Assembly (NCBI GenBank): GCA_021790335.1
Contig: JAJYEE010000004.1
Location: 60,309-124,308, forward strand
Length of the DNA: 64,000 nt
Direction: 5' to 3'
Source of the DNA: Pseudomonadota bacterium
Lineage (GTDB): Bacteria > Pseudomonadota > Gammaproteobacteria > Acidiferrobacterales > UBA6901
The notes below the pieces were generated by a model, which saw only the letters and a list, made by a program, of their open reading frames with translations, had not been told where the DNA came from and searched no databases. Of this stretch, positions 56,089-64,000 are shown in pieces. Positions within the stretch are counted from its first letter, which is position 1. Each line of letters starts with the position of its first letter. The translations under genes were made by a program, and so were the position numbers.

Positions 56089-58242
56089 CTACTGAATCGC
56101 CCCGGTGATTGCCAATGACATCGGACCTACACCGGCCGCGACCGTCGCCGGGTTCATTGGCATCAGTACCCCACCGCTGCCGATGGTGAATTGGGAGACA
56201 GTGCCGTCCCCGTTATTCACCACATAAGCGTAGCGCCCTGCGGAATCCAGGCCGACAGAGGCGGGGTCGTTTCCTACCGCGACCGTGGGCGTCGACATCG
56301 GGTTAAGGACACCGGTACTGCCGACCGCGTATTCAGAGACATCATGGCTGTTCAGATTGGCGGCATAAAGATATTGGCCTGTGGGATCGACGCCGACAGA
56401 ATGGGGGGCGAAGCCAGCGGCCACGGTTGGTACCGACATGGCGCTCAGAGCGCCCGTGCTCCCTATGGTGTATTCGGAAATCGTGGTTCCGGCGCCATTC
56501 GCGACGTAGACGTAACGCCCCGAGGGATCAATGCCAATCGATTCCGGACCAGAGCCGGTCGCCACAGTTGCCGGGCTCATCGCGGTCAGAACCCCGCTGA
56601 TACCGATCAAGTACTGGGAGACAGTGCCGTCGTTGTTGTTCGCCACGTAGACGTAGCGGCCGGAAGGATCGACGGCGATCGAGACGGGGGAATTCCCGGT
56701 CGCAACCGTGGGCGTCGACATCGCCGTCAGGACACCACCGGCACCCAGGTCGTATTGCGACACCGTATTACTCACAGAGTTTGCGACATATGCGTACCGC
56801 CCTGATGGGTCCACGGCGACCGCATATGGTCCCGTACCGCAAGCCACGGTACCCGGCGACATTGCAGCCAGGGCTCCGGTGCTGCCGATCGTGTACTCGG
56901 AAATGGTTCCAGCGCTGTAATCTGTCACGTACACGTAGCTCCCAGTGGGATCGATCGCGACGGCGTCCGGCGCGTTTCCGGAAGTCACCGTCGGCGGCGA
57001 CATCGCAGTCAGGGTGCCCGTGCTGCCGATCGTGTACTCGGAAATCGTATTTCCACTCTGGTAATTCACCACATAGGCATACTTTGGCGTGTAGGTGACA
57101 GGCGCCGTGCCTGTCGTCATGGCAATGGAAACCGGGGCCGCCTGAGTGGCGGCGGTAGGCACAGATAGCGGTGTAAGCGCACCGGCGCTTCCGATCGCGT
57201 ATGCTGATACATAACTGTTGCCGCCGGTGTTGTTGGCCACGTAAACATAATGGCCGGAAGCATCCACCAAGACAGACGTCGGCCCCGAGATTCCTGTCGA
57301 GACGGTCGGCGTCGCCATTGCGCTGAGCATGCCATTGCTGCCGATTGTGTACTGCGCGATCGTGCTGCTACTAGCGTTGGCTACATAGGCATAGCGTCCC
57401 GATGGGTCAATGGCGACCGAGTCAGGGCCGGCCCCCACCGCCACCGTCGGGGGCGCCATGGCGGTCAATACGCCGCCGGTGCCGATCGTGTATTCGGAGA
57501 CGGTGTTGCTGCTGTCATTCGCCACATAGGTGTACTTCCCGGAGGGGTCGACGGTGATGAAGACGGGACGGGCTCCGGCCGCAATCGTCGGGGGCGCCAT
57601 GGCGGTCAATACGCCGCCGGTGCCGATCGTGTATTCGGAGACCGAACCACCGACATAATTCGCCACATAGACGTAGTGCCCCGAGGGGTCGACGGTGACA
57701 AAATAGCAACCGTTCCCGGCGGCCACTGTCGCGGTCGTCATCGGGGTCAATACGCCGCCGGTGCCGATCGTGTATTCGGAAACGGTGCTATCACCATAAT
57801 TCGCGACATAAACGTAGTGCCCCGTGGGATCGACGGTGATGGACTCGGGGCTGGTCCCCGTGGCGACCGTCGGAGTCGCCATTGCAGTCAGGGTGCCGTT
57901 GGCTCCGATCGTGTACTCGGAGACGGTGTTGCTGACCTGATTCGCCACATAGGCATAGTGCCCCGAGGGGTCTACAGTAACGGAGTAGGGACTGGTCCCG
58001 GCCGGGACATAGCCGTTGGCATGCCACTGGCCGGTGGCCGCATCGACGTAGTATTCAGAGACGGTATTGGATCGTGCGTTCGCGACATAGGCAAACCGGG
58101 GATAGACACTGACAGTGCCGGTCGGGCTACCGCTACCGCTGCTCCCTCCTCCTCCGCCGCCCCCACCACAGGCTGCCAGCGTGAGCAGCACAGCAACAAC
58201 AAGCGCTATCGGGACGTTGCGGATGAAAAAGGTGCGGAACAT
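56089..58242 (-). CDS. Double seven-blade propeller lipoprotein, gene 1
   Basis: A 717-residue lipoprotein (LAAC lipobox, lipid on Cys25, followed by Gly, an outer-membrane sorting pattern) with a glycine/serine linker CGGGGGGGGSSGSGSP. The rest is 14 repeats of about 47 residues of the YVTN/lactonase-propeller type, each with Y-A-Y-V-A-N, S-N-T-V-S-E-Y-T-I-G and V-D-P-S-G. Repeats 1-7 and 8-14 are separated by a hinge (APVSIAMTTGTAPVTYTPK), so two seven-bladed propellers are predicted. First of three tandem paralogues. GGGGGAG ribosome site. No catalytic residues are recognisable; a surface or periplasmic binding role is inferred. Confidence 0.85.
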   Translation of the reverse strand: MFRTFFIRNVPIALVVAVLLTLAACGGGGGGGGSSGSGSPTGTVSVYPRFAYVANARSNTVSEYYVDAATGQWHANGYVPAGTSPYSVTVDPSGHYAYVANQVSNTVSEYTIGANGTLTAMATPTVATGTSPESITVDPTGHYVYVANYGDSTVSEYTIGTGGVLTPMTTATVAAGNGCYFVTVDPSGHYVYVANYVGGSVSEYTIGTGGVLTAMAPPTIAAGARPVFITVDPSGKYTYVANDSSNTVSEYTIGTGGVLTAMAPPTVAVGAGPDSVAIDPSGRYAYVANASSSTIAQYTIGSNGMLSAMATPTVSTGISGPTSVLVDASGHYVYVANNTGGNSYVSAYAIGSAGALTPLSVPTAATQAAPVSIAMTTGTAPVTYTPKYAYVVNYQSGNTISEYTIGSTGTLTAMSPPTVTSGNAPDAVAIDPTGSYVYVTDYSAGTISEYTIGSTGALAAMSPGTVACGTGPYAVAVDPSGRYAYVANSVSNTVSQYDLGAGGVLTAMSTPTVATGNSPVSIAVDPSGRYVYVANNNDGTVSQYLIGISGVLTAMSPATVATGSGPESIGIDPSGRYVYVANGAGTTISEYTIGSTGALSAMSVPTVAAGFAPHSVGVDPTGQYLYAANLNSHDVSEYAVGSTGVLNPMSTPTVAVGNDPASVGLDSAGRYAYVVNNGDGTVSQFTIGSGGVLMPMNPATVAAGVGPMSLAITGAIQ

Positions 58243-58320
58243 GATGATCTCCCCCAGGTCAATACGGTGTCGTTCTTCTTAAATAAGGCAATGCATGCGC
58301 ATCAAAACAGCCGTCAGCTT
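57830..58320 (-). repeat. Identical head of propeller gene 1 (shared with gene 3)
   Basis: The 5' leader and first 413 coding bases of gene 1 match those of gene 3 (63132-63625) base for base, except for one extra TTC unit in the gene 3 leader. Beyond this point the genes diverge strongly. Confidence 0.85.
58243..58320 (-). promoter_or_regulatory. Conserved leader of propeller gene 1
   Basis: A 78-bp upstream block, also before gene 2 (60701-60778) and, with a 3-bp insertion, gene 3 (63545-63625). On the minus strand it includes a TTGATG/TATTTAAG-like AT-rich region, a GAA repeat, a TTGACC and the GGGGGAG ribosome site. Likely carries the common promoter or leader RNA. Confidence 0.5.
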
Positions 58321-58558
58321 CAACCGGTCCCTGGCATTTAAATAACCGTCCTGGACACCGGACAGTCTCCCCTCTGCAACCCGACACGGCACAAAGTACC
58401 GGAAGGGTCTCACCGATGACTCACCGATAAGAACCGATCTTAGGAACCGCTATCGCCGACCCGTAGTCCATCAATCCGATTCCCGCCTCAGCAGAGGCGC
58501 GCACGGGGCGTTCCCGCTAGTTCCCGGCGCCAAGCGGCGCCGGGAATTGAACCAATTG
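58321..58558. other. Gap between propeller genes 1 and 2
   Basis: 240 bp with no gene; part (58400-58450) is similar to the sequence upstream of gene 3 near 63670-63715. Confidence 0.4.
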
Positions 58559-60700
58559 TTACTGATAGCTGCCGGTGGTGATGATAGAGATGGGGTTCCC
58601 CACGCTGATCGAGGCGGTGGCCATCGGCGTGAGGCTTCCATTGGTACCGATCGTATACTGGGAGACGGTGGCGTTGCCTTCGTTTGCCACATAGGCGTAC
58701 CGGCCGCTCGGATCGACGGTGACGAAGACGGGCTCCGTCCCCGTGATGACCGTGGAGGTCGCCATCGGCGTGAGGCTTCCATTGGTACCGATCGTGTACT
58801 GGGAGACGGTGTTGCTGCTGTAATTCGCCACATAGGCGTACTGCCCGCTCGGATCGACGGTGACGGACTCGGGGCCCGTCCCCGCGCTAACCGTGGGAGT
58901 CGCCATCGGCGTGAGACTTCCATTGGTACCGATCGTATACTGGGAGACGGTGGCGCCGCTGTAATTCGTCACATAGGCGTACTTTCCGCTCGGGTCGACG
59001 GTGACGAACCAGGGCCCCGTCCCCGTGCTGACCGTGGAGGTCGCCATCGGCGTGAGGCTTCCATTGGTACCGATCGTATACTGGGAGACGGTGTTGCTGC
59101 TGTAATTCGCCACATAGGCGTACCGGCCGCTCGGGTCGACAGTGACGGAGAGGGGGTTTGTCCCCGTGCTGACCGTGGAGGTCGCCATCGGCGTGAGGCT
59201 TCCATTGGTACCGATCGTATACTGGGAAACGGTGTTGTTGGTGCCACTCGTCACATAGGAGTACCGGCCGCTCGGGTCGACGGTGACGGACCAGGGCCCC
59301 GTCCCCGTGCTGACCGTGGGGGTCGCCATCGGCGTGAGGCTTCCATTGGTACCGATCGTATACTGGGAGACGGTGTTACTGAGGTAATTCGCCACATAGG
59401 CGTACTGCCCGCTCGGATCGACGGCGACGGAGACGGGATCCGTCTCCGTATTGACCGTGGGGGTCGCCATCGGCGTGAGGCTTCCATTGGTACCGATCGT
59501 ATACTCGGAGACGGTGTTGCTGAGGTAATTCGCCACATAGGCATATTTCGGCACCACGGTTGCCGGGCTCGCGCCATGGCTCATCGCCAGCGAATACGGA
59601 CCGGCCGGCGTCGCGACGGTGATCGGCGCATTCGGCGTGAGGCTTCCACCGGCTCCGATCGTGTACTGGGAGATGGTGTTACCGACGTAATTCGCCACAT
59701 AGGCGTACTGGCCGCTCGGGTCGACGGTGACGGACTCCGGGAACGTCCCCGTGATCACCGTGGGGGTCGCCATCGGCGTGAGGCTTCCATTCGTACCGAT
59801 TGTGTACTGCGAGACGGTGTTGTCGCCGACATTCGTCACATAGGCGTACCGGCCGCTCGGGTCGACGGTGACGAAGACGGGCCCCGCCCCCGTGCTGACC
59901 GTGGGGGTCGCCATCGGCGTGAGGCTTCCATTGGTACCGATCGTGTACTGGGAGACGGTGTTGCTGGCGCCACTCGTCACATAGGCGTACCGGCCGCTCG
60001 GGTCGACGGTGACGGACCAGGGGTTCGTCCCCGCATTGACCGTGGGGGTCGCCATCGGCGTGAGGCTTCCACCAGCTCCGATCGTATACTGAGAAATAGT
60101 GTTGCTGCCGTTATTCGCCACATAGGCGTACCGGCCGCTCGGGTCGACGGTGACGAAGATGGGGCCCGTCCCCGTGGTGACCGTGGGGGTCGCCATCGGC
60201 GTGAGGCTTCCATTCGTACCGATCGTATACTGGGAGACGGTGTTGCTGCCGTGATTCGCCACATAGGCGTACTGACCGCTCGGGTCGACGGTGACGAAGG
60301 CGGGGAACGTCCCCGTATTGACCGTGGGGGTCGCCATCGGCGTGAGGCTTCCATTCGTACCGATCATATACTGGGAGACGGTGGCGCTGCCTTCGTTTGC
60401 CACATAAGCGTACCGGCCGCTCGGGTCGACGGTGACGGACCAGGGGTTCGTCCCCGTGCTGACTTTGCCCGTGAACGTGAGACGCCCGGTGGTGGCGTTA
60501 ACCGCATAGACGGATACGCTGTTGTCGTTATCATTCGCGACATAGGCAAACCGGGGATAGACACTGACGGTGCCGGTCGGGCTACCGCTACCGCTGCTAC
60601 TGCCGCTACTGCCGCCGCCCCCACCACAGGCTGCCAGCGTGAGCAGCACAGCAACAACAAGCGCTATCGGGACGTTGCGGATGAAAAAGGTGCGGAACAT
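58559..60700 (-). CDS. Double seven-blade propeller lipoprotein, gene 2
   Basis: A 713-residue paralogue with the same signal peptide and lipobox, a serine-rich linker (CGGGGGSSGSSSGSGSP) and 14 repeats: seven, a hinge (PYSLAMSHGASPATVVPK), seven. Repeats are strikingly uniform: most are exactly 47 residues with SQYTIGTNGSLTPMATPTV and VTVDPSG, differing only at a few positions (after YVAN and between TV and P). At DNA level the 141-bp units are nearly identical, more so than in genes 1 and 3, which indicates recent expansion or homogenisation. The variable positions fall in predicted loops of the blades, where a ligand could bind. Confidence 0.85.
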   Translation of the reverse strand: MFRTFFIRNVPIALVVAVLLTLAACGGGGGSSGSSSGSGSPTGTVSVYPRFAYVANDNDNSVSVYAVNATTGRLTFTGKVSTGTNPWSVTVDPSGRYAYVANEGSATVSQYMIGTNGSLTPMATPTVNTGTFPAFVTVDPSGQYAYVANHGSNTVSQYTIGTNGSLTPMATPTVTTGTGPIFVTVDPSGRYAYVANNGSNTISQYTIGAGGSLTPMATPTVNAGTNPWSVTVDPSGRYAYVTSGASNTVSQYTIGTNGSLTPMATPTVSTGAGPVFVTVDPSGRYAYVTNVGDNTVSQYTIGTNGSLTPMATPTVITGTFPESVTVDPSGQYAYVANYVGNTISQYTIGAGGSLTPNAPITVATPAGPYSLAMSHGASPATVVPKYAYVANYLSNTVSEYTIGTNGSLTPMATPTVNTETDPVSVAVDPSGQYAYVANYLSNTVSQYTIGTNGSLTPMATPTVSTGTGPWSVTVDPSGRYSYVTSGTNNTVSQYTIGTNGSLTPMATSTVSTGTNPLSVTVDPSGRYAYVANYSSNTVSQYTIGTNGSLTPMATSTVSTGTGPWFVTVDPSGKYAYVTNYSGATVSQYTIGTNGSLTPMATPTVSAGTGPESVTVDPSGQYAYVANYSSNTVSQYTIGTNGSLTPMATSTVITGTEPVFVTVDPSGRYAYVANEGNATVSQYTIGTNGSLTPMATASISVGNPISIITTGSYQ
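58570..60480. repeat. Tandem 141-bp coding repeats in propeller gene 2
   Basis: About 13 in-frame units of 141 bp (47 codons) with very high DNA identity, for example the recurring string around each GGCGTGAGGCTTCCATTGGT. The regularity leaves long open frames on the opposite strand, which are artefacts. Confidence 0.85.
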
Positions 60701-60778
60701 GATGATCTCCCCCAGGTCAATACGGTGTCGTTCTTCTTAAATAAGGCAATGCATGCGCATCAAAACAGCCGTCAGCTT
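60701..60778 (-). promoter_or_regulatory. Conserved leader of propeller gene 2
   Basis: 78-bp block identical in pattern to the gene 1 leader, followed upstream by sequence shared in part with gene 3 (GGGGCAACCGCCCTCCGCAA). Confidence 0.5.
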
Positions 60779-60842
60779 TCCAGGCTCGGGGCAACCGCCC
60801 TCCGCAACCACACACGGCACACCGTGGATGATTCCCTCCGGA

Positions 60843-61222
60843 TAATGAATGGAATAAAAGTCTGCGCGTATTCAGCATCACGCGGAAACGCAGTCGCAGG
60901 AAGCCCGGCGCCCGGTCACATGCAGCCCGTGAACCACCAACAGCCCATGCACTGCCACCCGCAAGGCAAGCGGCCGGATCTTGTGTTCATTTTCGCCCCC
61001 CGCAGGAACAGGTCCGGCGCAGGATGCGTCATTGGGGCATCGCGAAAGCATGCTGACCCCGGGAACACGGGCTCTATGACGGATATCCCAGACGCAAGAC
61101 TGAAAAAAATGGTTCATGCTCCCTTCCCCTCCTGACAATCAGGAACACGCGGCCGGATATGAACATCCATGCAGCACGGCAGCAACCCTCAGACCGCTCA
61201 GCAGCCGCTTGCTCCACGGACG
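60843..61222. repeat. 380-bp repeat, copy Q
   Basis: Identical with 55639-56018. It lies between the stop codon of propeller gene 3 and the leader of gene 2. In copy P the same block precedes a small exported-protein gene, in copy Q it precedes propeller gene 2. Confidence 0.85.
60878..61117 (-). CDS. Small ORF in 380-bp repeat (copy Q)
   Basis: Identical to the 79-residue frame in copy P, including its ribosome site. See that entry; function unknown. Confidence 0.25.
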   Translation of the reverse strand: MNHFFQSCVWDIRHRARVPGVSMLSRCPNDASCAGPVPAGGENEHKIRPLALRVAVHGLLVVHGLHVTGRRASCDCVSA

Positions 61223-61408
61223 TCGGAACTGGCGCAGGGACTATTACTGCGCGGCTCCTCGGATATTAAGATGATCCGCCTGGGCGATGACGCGTCCCTA
61301 CCCTGTCGTCCGCCATCCAAACTTTTCATTGCGCGCTTCGGTCATCACTTCCGGCAGGTAAAGATAGCCCGGACCCGGAACGCTCTTCGATTCGTGACCA
61401 CCCGGGCA

Positions 61409-63544
61409 CTACTGGATCGTCGCCCACGCCGTGACACAGAAAGGATGGGTCCCAGCCGCGACCGTCGGGGTGGCCATGGAGTTCAAGACGCCCCCGGTGC
61501 CGACCGTGTATTCGGAGACATTGGCGCTGCCATAATTCGCCAAATAGGAATAATGCCCCGTGGGATCGATGGTGACGAAGTAAGGGTCGGTCCCGGCCGC
61601 AACCGTCGGGGTCGCCATCGAGGCCAGAGCGCCGTCGCTGCCGATCGTGTATTCGGACACAGTGCCACCAGTGTAATTCGCCACATAGGCGTACCTGCCC
61701 GTGGGGTCGACGGTAACGGAGTTGGGTCCGGTCCCGGTCGCAACCGTCGGGGTGGCCATGGGGGTCAACACGCCCCCGGCGCCAATCGTGTATTCGGAGA
61801 CAGTGTTGCTGTTGTAATTCGCCACATAGGCGTACTTCCCCGTGGGGTCGACGGTGACGGAGGCGGGGTAAACCCCCGTGGCGACCATCGAAGTCGCCAT
61901 GGGGGTCAATACGCCCCCGAAGCCGATCGTGTATTCGGAGACATCGGCGCTGCCATAATTCGCCACATAGGCGTAGCGCCCGGAAGGGTCGATGGTAACG
62001 AAAATGGGATTGGATCCGGTCGCAACCGTCGGGGTGGCCATGGGGGTCAACACGCCCCCGGCGCCAATCGTATATTCAGAGACATTGGCGCTGCCTTGAT
62101 CCGCCACATACACATAACGCCCGGAGGGATCAACGGTCACCGAGGCAGGGTTCGTCCCGGCGGGGACCAACGCCGGATTCATCTCGGCCAATATTCCTCC
62201 CGCACCGATCGCGTACTCGGAGACGTTGGCGCTGGAGCCATTTGCAACATAGGCGTAGCGCCCGGAAGGGTCGACGGCAATGGAACTGGGATAGGTCCCG
62301 GCCGGAACCGTCGGGGTCGCCATCGCAGTCAGGGCACCATTGGCGCCGATCGTGTATTGGGAAATGGTGTTATCGCTTTCATCCACGACATACACGGCGA
62401 TCGGGGTTACCGTAACCGGGGCGCTGCCCTGGGTCATGGCGATTGCCATGGGGCCATTCTGGGTGGCCAGAGTCGGGATGGCGAGAGCTGTGAGCTGGCC
62501 TGTGCTGCCGATCGTGTATTCGGAGACAGTGTCACTAGTGTAATTGGCCACATAGGCGTACTTCCCGGAGGGGTCGACGGTGACGGAGTAGGGGCCGGTC
62601 CCGGCCGCGACCGTCGGGGTGGCCATGGGGTTCAAGACGCCCCCGGTGCCAATCGTGTATTCGGAAACATTGTCGCTGTTGTAATTCGCCACATAGGCGT
62701 ACTTCCCGGAGGGGTCGACGGTGACGGAGAGGGGGCTGGTCCCGGCCACGACCGTCGGGGTGGCCATCGCCGTCAGGGTGCCGTTGCTGCCGACTGAGTA
62801 CTCGGAGATGGTGCTGTTGATCTGATTCGCGACATACACATAGTGCCCGGTGGGATCGACGGTAACGGAGTAGGGGTCGGCCCCGGCCGCGACCGTCGGG
62901 GTGGCCATGGCGGTCAATACGCCGCCGGTGCCGATCGTGTATTCGGAGACGGTGTTGCTGTTGTAATTCGCCACATAGGCGTACTTCCCGGAGGGGTCGA
63001 CGGTGACGGAGACGGGGCCACTTTCCGCTGCGACCGTCGCCATCGCAGTCAGTTCGCCGTTGGTGCCGATCATGTATTCGGAGACATCGGCGGCGCCGCC
63101 ATTCGCCACATAGGCGTAATGCCCCGTGGGGTCGACGGTGATGGACTCGGGGCTGGTCCCCGTGGCGACCGTCGGAGTCGCCATTGCAGTCAGGGTGCCG
63201 TTGGCTCCGATCGTGTACTCGGAGACGGTGTTGCTGACCTGATTCGCCACATAGGCATAGTGCCCCGAGGGGTCTACAGTAACGGAGTAGGGACTGGTCC
63301 CGGCCGGGACATAGCCGTTGGCATGCCACTGGCCGGTGGCCGCATCGACGTAGTATTCAGAGACGGTATTGGATCGTGCGTTCGCGACATAGGCAAACCG
63401 GGGATAGACACTGACAGTGCCGGTCGGGCTACCGCTACCGCTGCTCCCTCCTCCTCCGCCGCCCCCACCACAGGCTGCCAGCGTGAGCAGCACAGCAACA
63501 ACAAGCGCTATCGGGACGTTGCGGATGAAAAAGGTGCGGAACAT
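61409..63544 (-). CDS. Double seven-blade propeller lipoprotein, gene 3
   Basis: A 711-residue paralogue with lipobox Cys25, the same glycine-rich linker as gene 1, and 14 repeats in a 7+7 arrangement around the hinge GPMAIAMTQGSAPVTVT. Its first blade and most of the second are identical to gene 1, then it follows its own sequence (for example blade 3 is shortened by two residues: ELTAMATVAAESGPVSVTVDPSG). Blade ends are SEYTIG rather than the SQYTIG of gene 2. First gene transcribed in the cluster. The last blade ends ...CVTAWATIQ. Confidence 0.85.
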   Translation of the reverse strand: MFRTFFIRNVPIALVVAVLLTLAACGGGGGGGGSSGSGSPTGTVSVYPRFAYVANARSNTVSEYYVDAATGQWHANGYVPAGTSPYSVTVDPSGHYAYVANQVSNTVSEYTIGANGTLTAMATPTVATGTSPESITVDPTGHYAYVANGGAADVSEYMIGTNGELTAMATVAAESGPVSVTVDPSGKYAYVANYNSNTVSEYTIGTGGVLTAMATPTVAAGADPYSVTVDPTGHYVYVANQINSTISEYSVGSNGTLTAMATPTVVAGTSPLSVTVDPSGKYAYVANYNSDNVSEYTIGTGGVLNPMATPTVAAGTGPYSVTVDPSGKYAYVANYTSDTVSEYTIGSTGQLTALAIPTLATQNGPMAIAMTQGSAPVTVTPIAVYVVDESDNTISQYTIGANGALTAMATPTVPAGTYPSSIAVDPSGRYAYVANGSSANVSEYAIGAGGILAEMNPALVPAGTNPASVTVDPSGRYVYVADQGSANVSEYTIGAGGVLTPMATPTVATGSNPIFVTIDPSGRYAYVANYGSADVSEYTIGFGGVLTPMATSMVATGVYPASVTVDPTGKYAYVANYNSNTVSEYTIGAGGVLTPMATPTVATGTGPNSVTVDPTGRYAYVANYTGGTVSEYTIGSDGALASMATPTVAAGTDPYFVTIDPTGHYSYLANYGSANVSEYTVGTGGVLNSMATPTVAAGTHPFCVTAWATIQ

Positions 63545-63625
63545 GATGATCTCCCCCAGGTCAATACGGTGTCGTTCTTCTTCTTAAATAAGGCAATGCA
63601 TGCGCATCAAAACAGCCGTCAGCTT
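63132..63625 (-). repeat. Identical head of propeller gene 3 (shared with gene 1)
   Basis: Counterpart of 57830-58320. The only difference is one additional TTC in the leader (near 63578-63584). Confidence 0.85.
63545..63625 (-). promoter_or_regulatory. Conserved leader of propeller gene 3
   Basis: 81-bp version of the leader found before all three propeller genes, with three GAA units on the coding strand instead of two. Confidence 0.5.
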
Positions 63626-63799
63626 TCCGGTCGCGGGGCAACCGCCCTCCGCAACCACACACGGCACACCGTACCGGATGGGCCTCACCGATAACTCACT
63701 GATAAGACCTTGTCTAACGGTCATGACGGTTGCGTCACCCCAGGGCATGAAAGAGACTTCGGGGCGGAAGGGAGACGGATAGAGGTCGCGATAGTTTTT

Positions 63800-64000
63800 T
63801 GGCGGCTCGACCCCTCACCTTGTATGTTCAATCCACCGATTCCGTAGAAGAATCGGCACTTGAGCGGGGGAGTAATTCCCCTGCGGTTGGCGACGCGCCA
63901 GCCCGTTGAGCCCTTGGGCGGTACAGCCCGTACGTTAGCGCGGGGCGCCGTGTCGCATGTTCTTGTAGCCCGGACAGTTGATTGGGTCTGACCCAGCCCG
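63800..64000. other. Structured non-coding stretch at window end
   Basis: No gene was recognised. Several hairpins follow one another: CCGATTC/GAATCGG (63836-63856), an 8-bp GC stem at 63864-63884, GGGC/GCCC at 63916-63929 and GGGT/ACCC near 63983-63993. This could be a structured RNA or the end of a mobile element whose rest lies outside the window. Confidence 0.3.

Noticed and set aside
58547..61135. 862-codon open frame on the plus strand through propeller gene 2
   Set aside because: It is antisense to the 141-bp repeats; because 141 is a multiple of three, lack of a stop in one unit keeps the whole frame open. The product is a repetitive Arg/Gly/Asp/His-rich string with no signal or fold.
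61169..62797. 542-codon plus-strand frame through propeller gene 3
   Set aside because: Same repeat artefact as above, antisense to a clear lipoprotein gene.
58559..63544. Regular repeats considered as a CRISPR array
   Set aside because: Units are 141 bp, in frame and coding for propeller blades; no short repeats with unique spacers and no cas genes.

Overview
The window is GC-rich bacterial chromosome, densely packed with genes. A set of proteobacterial housekeeping genes (argD-argF, ettA, dapA-bamC, purL, a cytochrome c4-type diheme cytochrome, bcp, phoH, cspA-like, PPK2) points to a gammaproteobacterium, perhaps an Acidiferrobacter/Sulfuricaulis-like sulfur or iron oxidiser. That placement is inference from gene content and protein style only; no rRNA or tRNA gene was seen.

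Layout. 1-1.5 kb: a PuuD-type membrane domain protein with a previously unlisted 33-residue membrane peptide, then a PPOX flavoprotein. 1.8-4.7 kb: argD-argF and a convergent MarC protein. 4.7-15.2 kb: a FimX-like REC-PAS-GGDEF-EAL protein, EttA, aquaporin, PPK2, an Atm1-type ABC exporter, and a CBS-PAS-GGDEF-EAL gene broken by one frameshift and one in-frame TGA. 16.4-24.6 kb: a HIG1-type peptide, a QseBC-like two-component system, and a tolC-like/hlyD-like/RND efflux operon. 25.3-27.3 kb: two exported proteins (creatininase fold, YVTN propeller). 27.2-30.8 kb: an inserted segment with an ISL3 transposase and a HepT/MntA module, bounded by perfect 214-bp direct repeats. 30.7-51.1 kb: KimA-like transporter with a degenerate receiver, cold-shock protein, DUF1614, lytic transglycosylase, thioredoxin, XRE regulator, purL, MBL hydrolase, bamC-dapA, cytochrome c4, galT family, bcp, phoH, a glutamine-amidotransferase-like protein without its cysteine, LysR, TM2 protein.

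51.4-63.6 kb is an island coding for membrane and exported proteins, almost all on the minus strand. Its main feature is three tandem paralogous genes, each encoding an outer-membrane-type lipoprotein with exactly 14 propeller repeats arranged as 7+7 around a hinge. The three share an almost identical leader, signal peptide and first blade(s), but their bodies differ; two of them are followed by an identical 380-bp block. This looks like a recombining or homogenising surface-lipoprotein family and is the most unusual thing in the window. An IS110-type transposase remnant sits beside it.

Functional themes: arginine and lysine/purine biosynthesis, c-di-GMP signalling, efflux and envelope biogenesis (BamC, transglycosylase, RND, lipoproteins), and recent rearrangement by repeats and insertion sequences.
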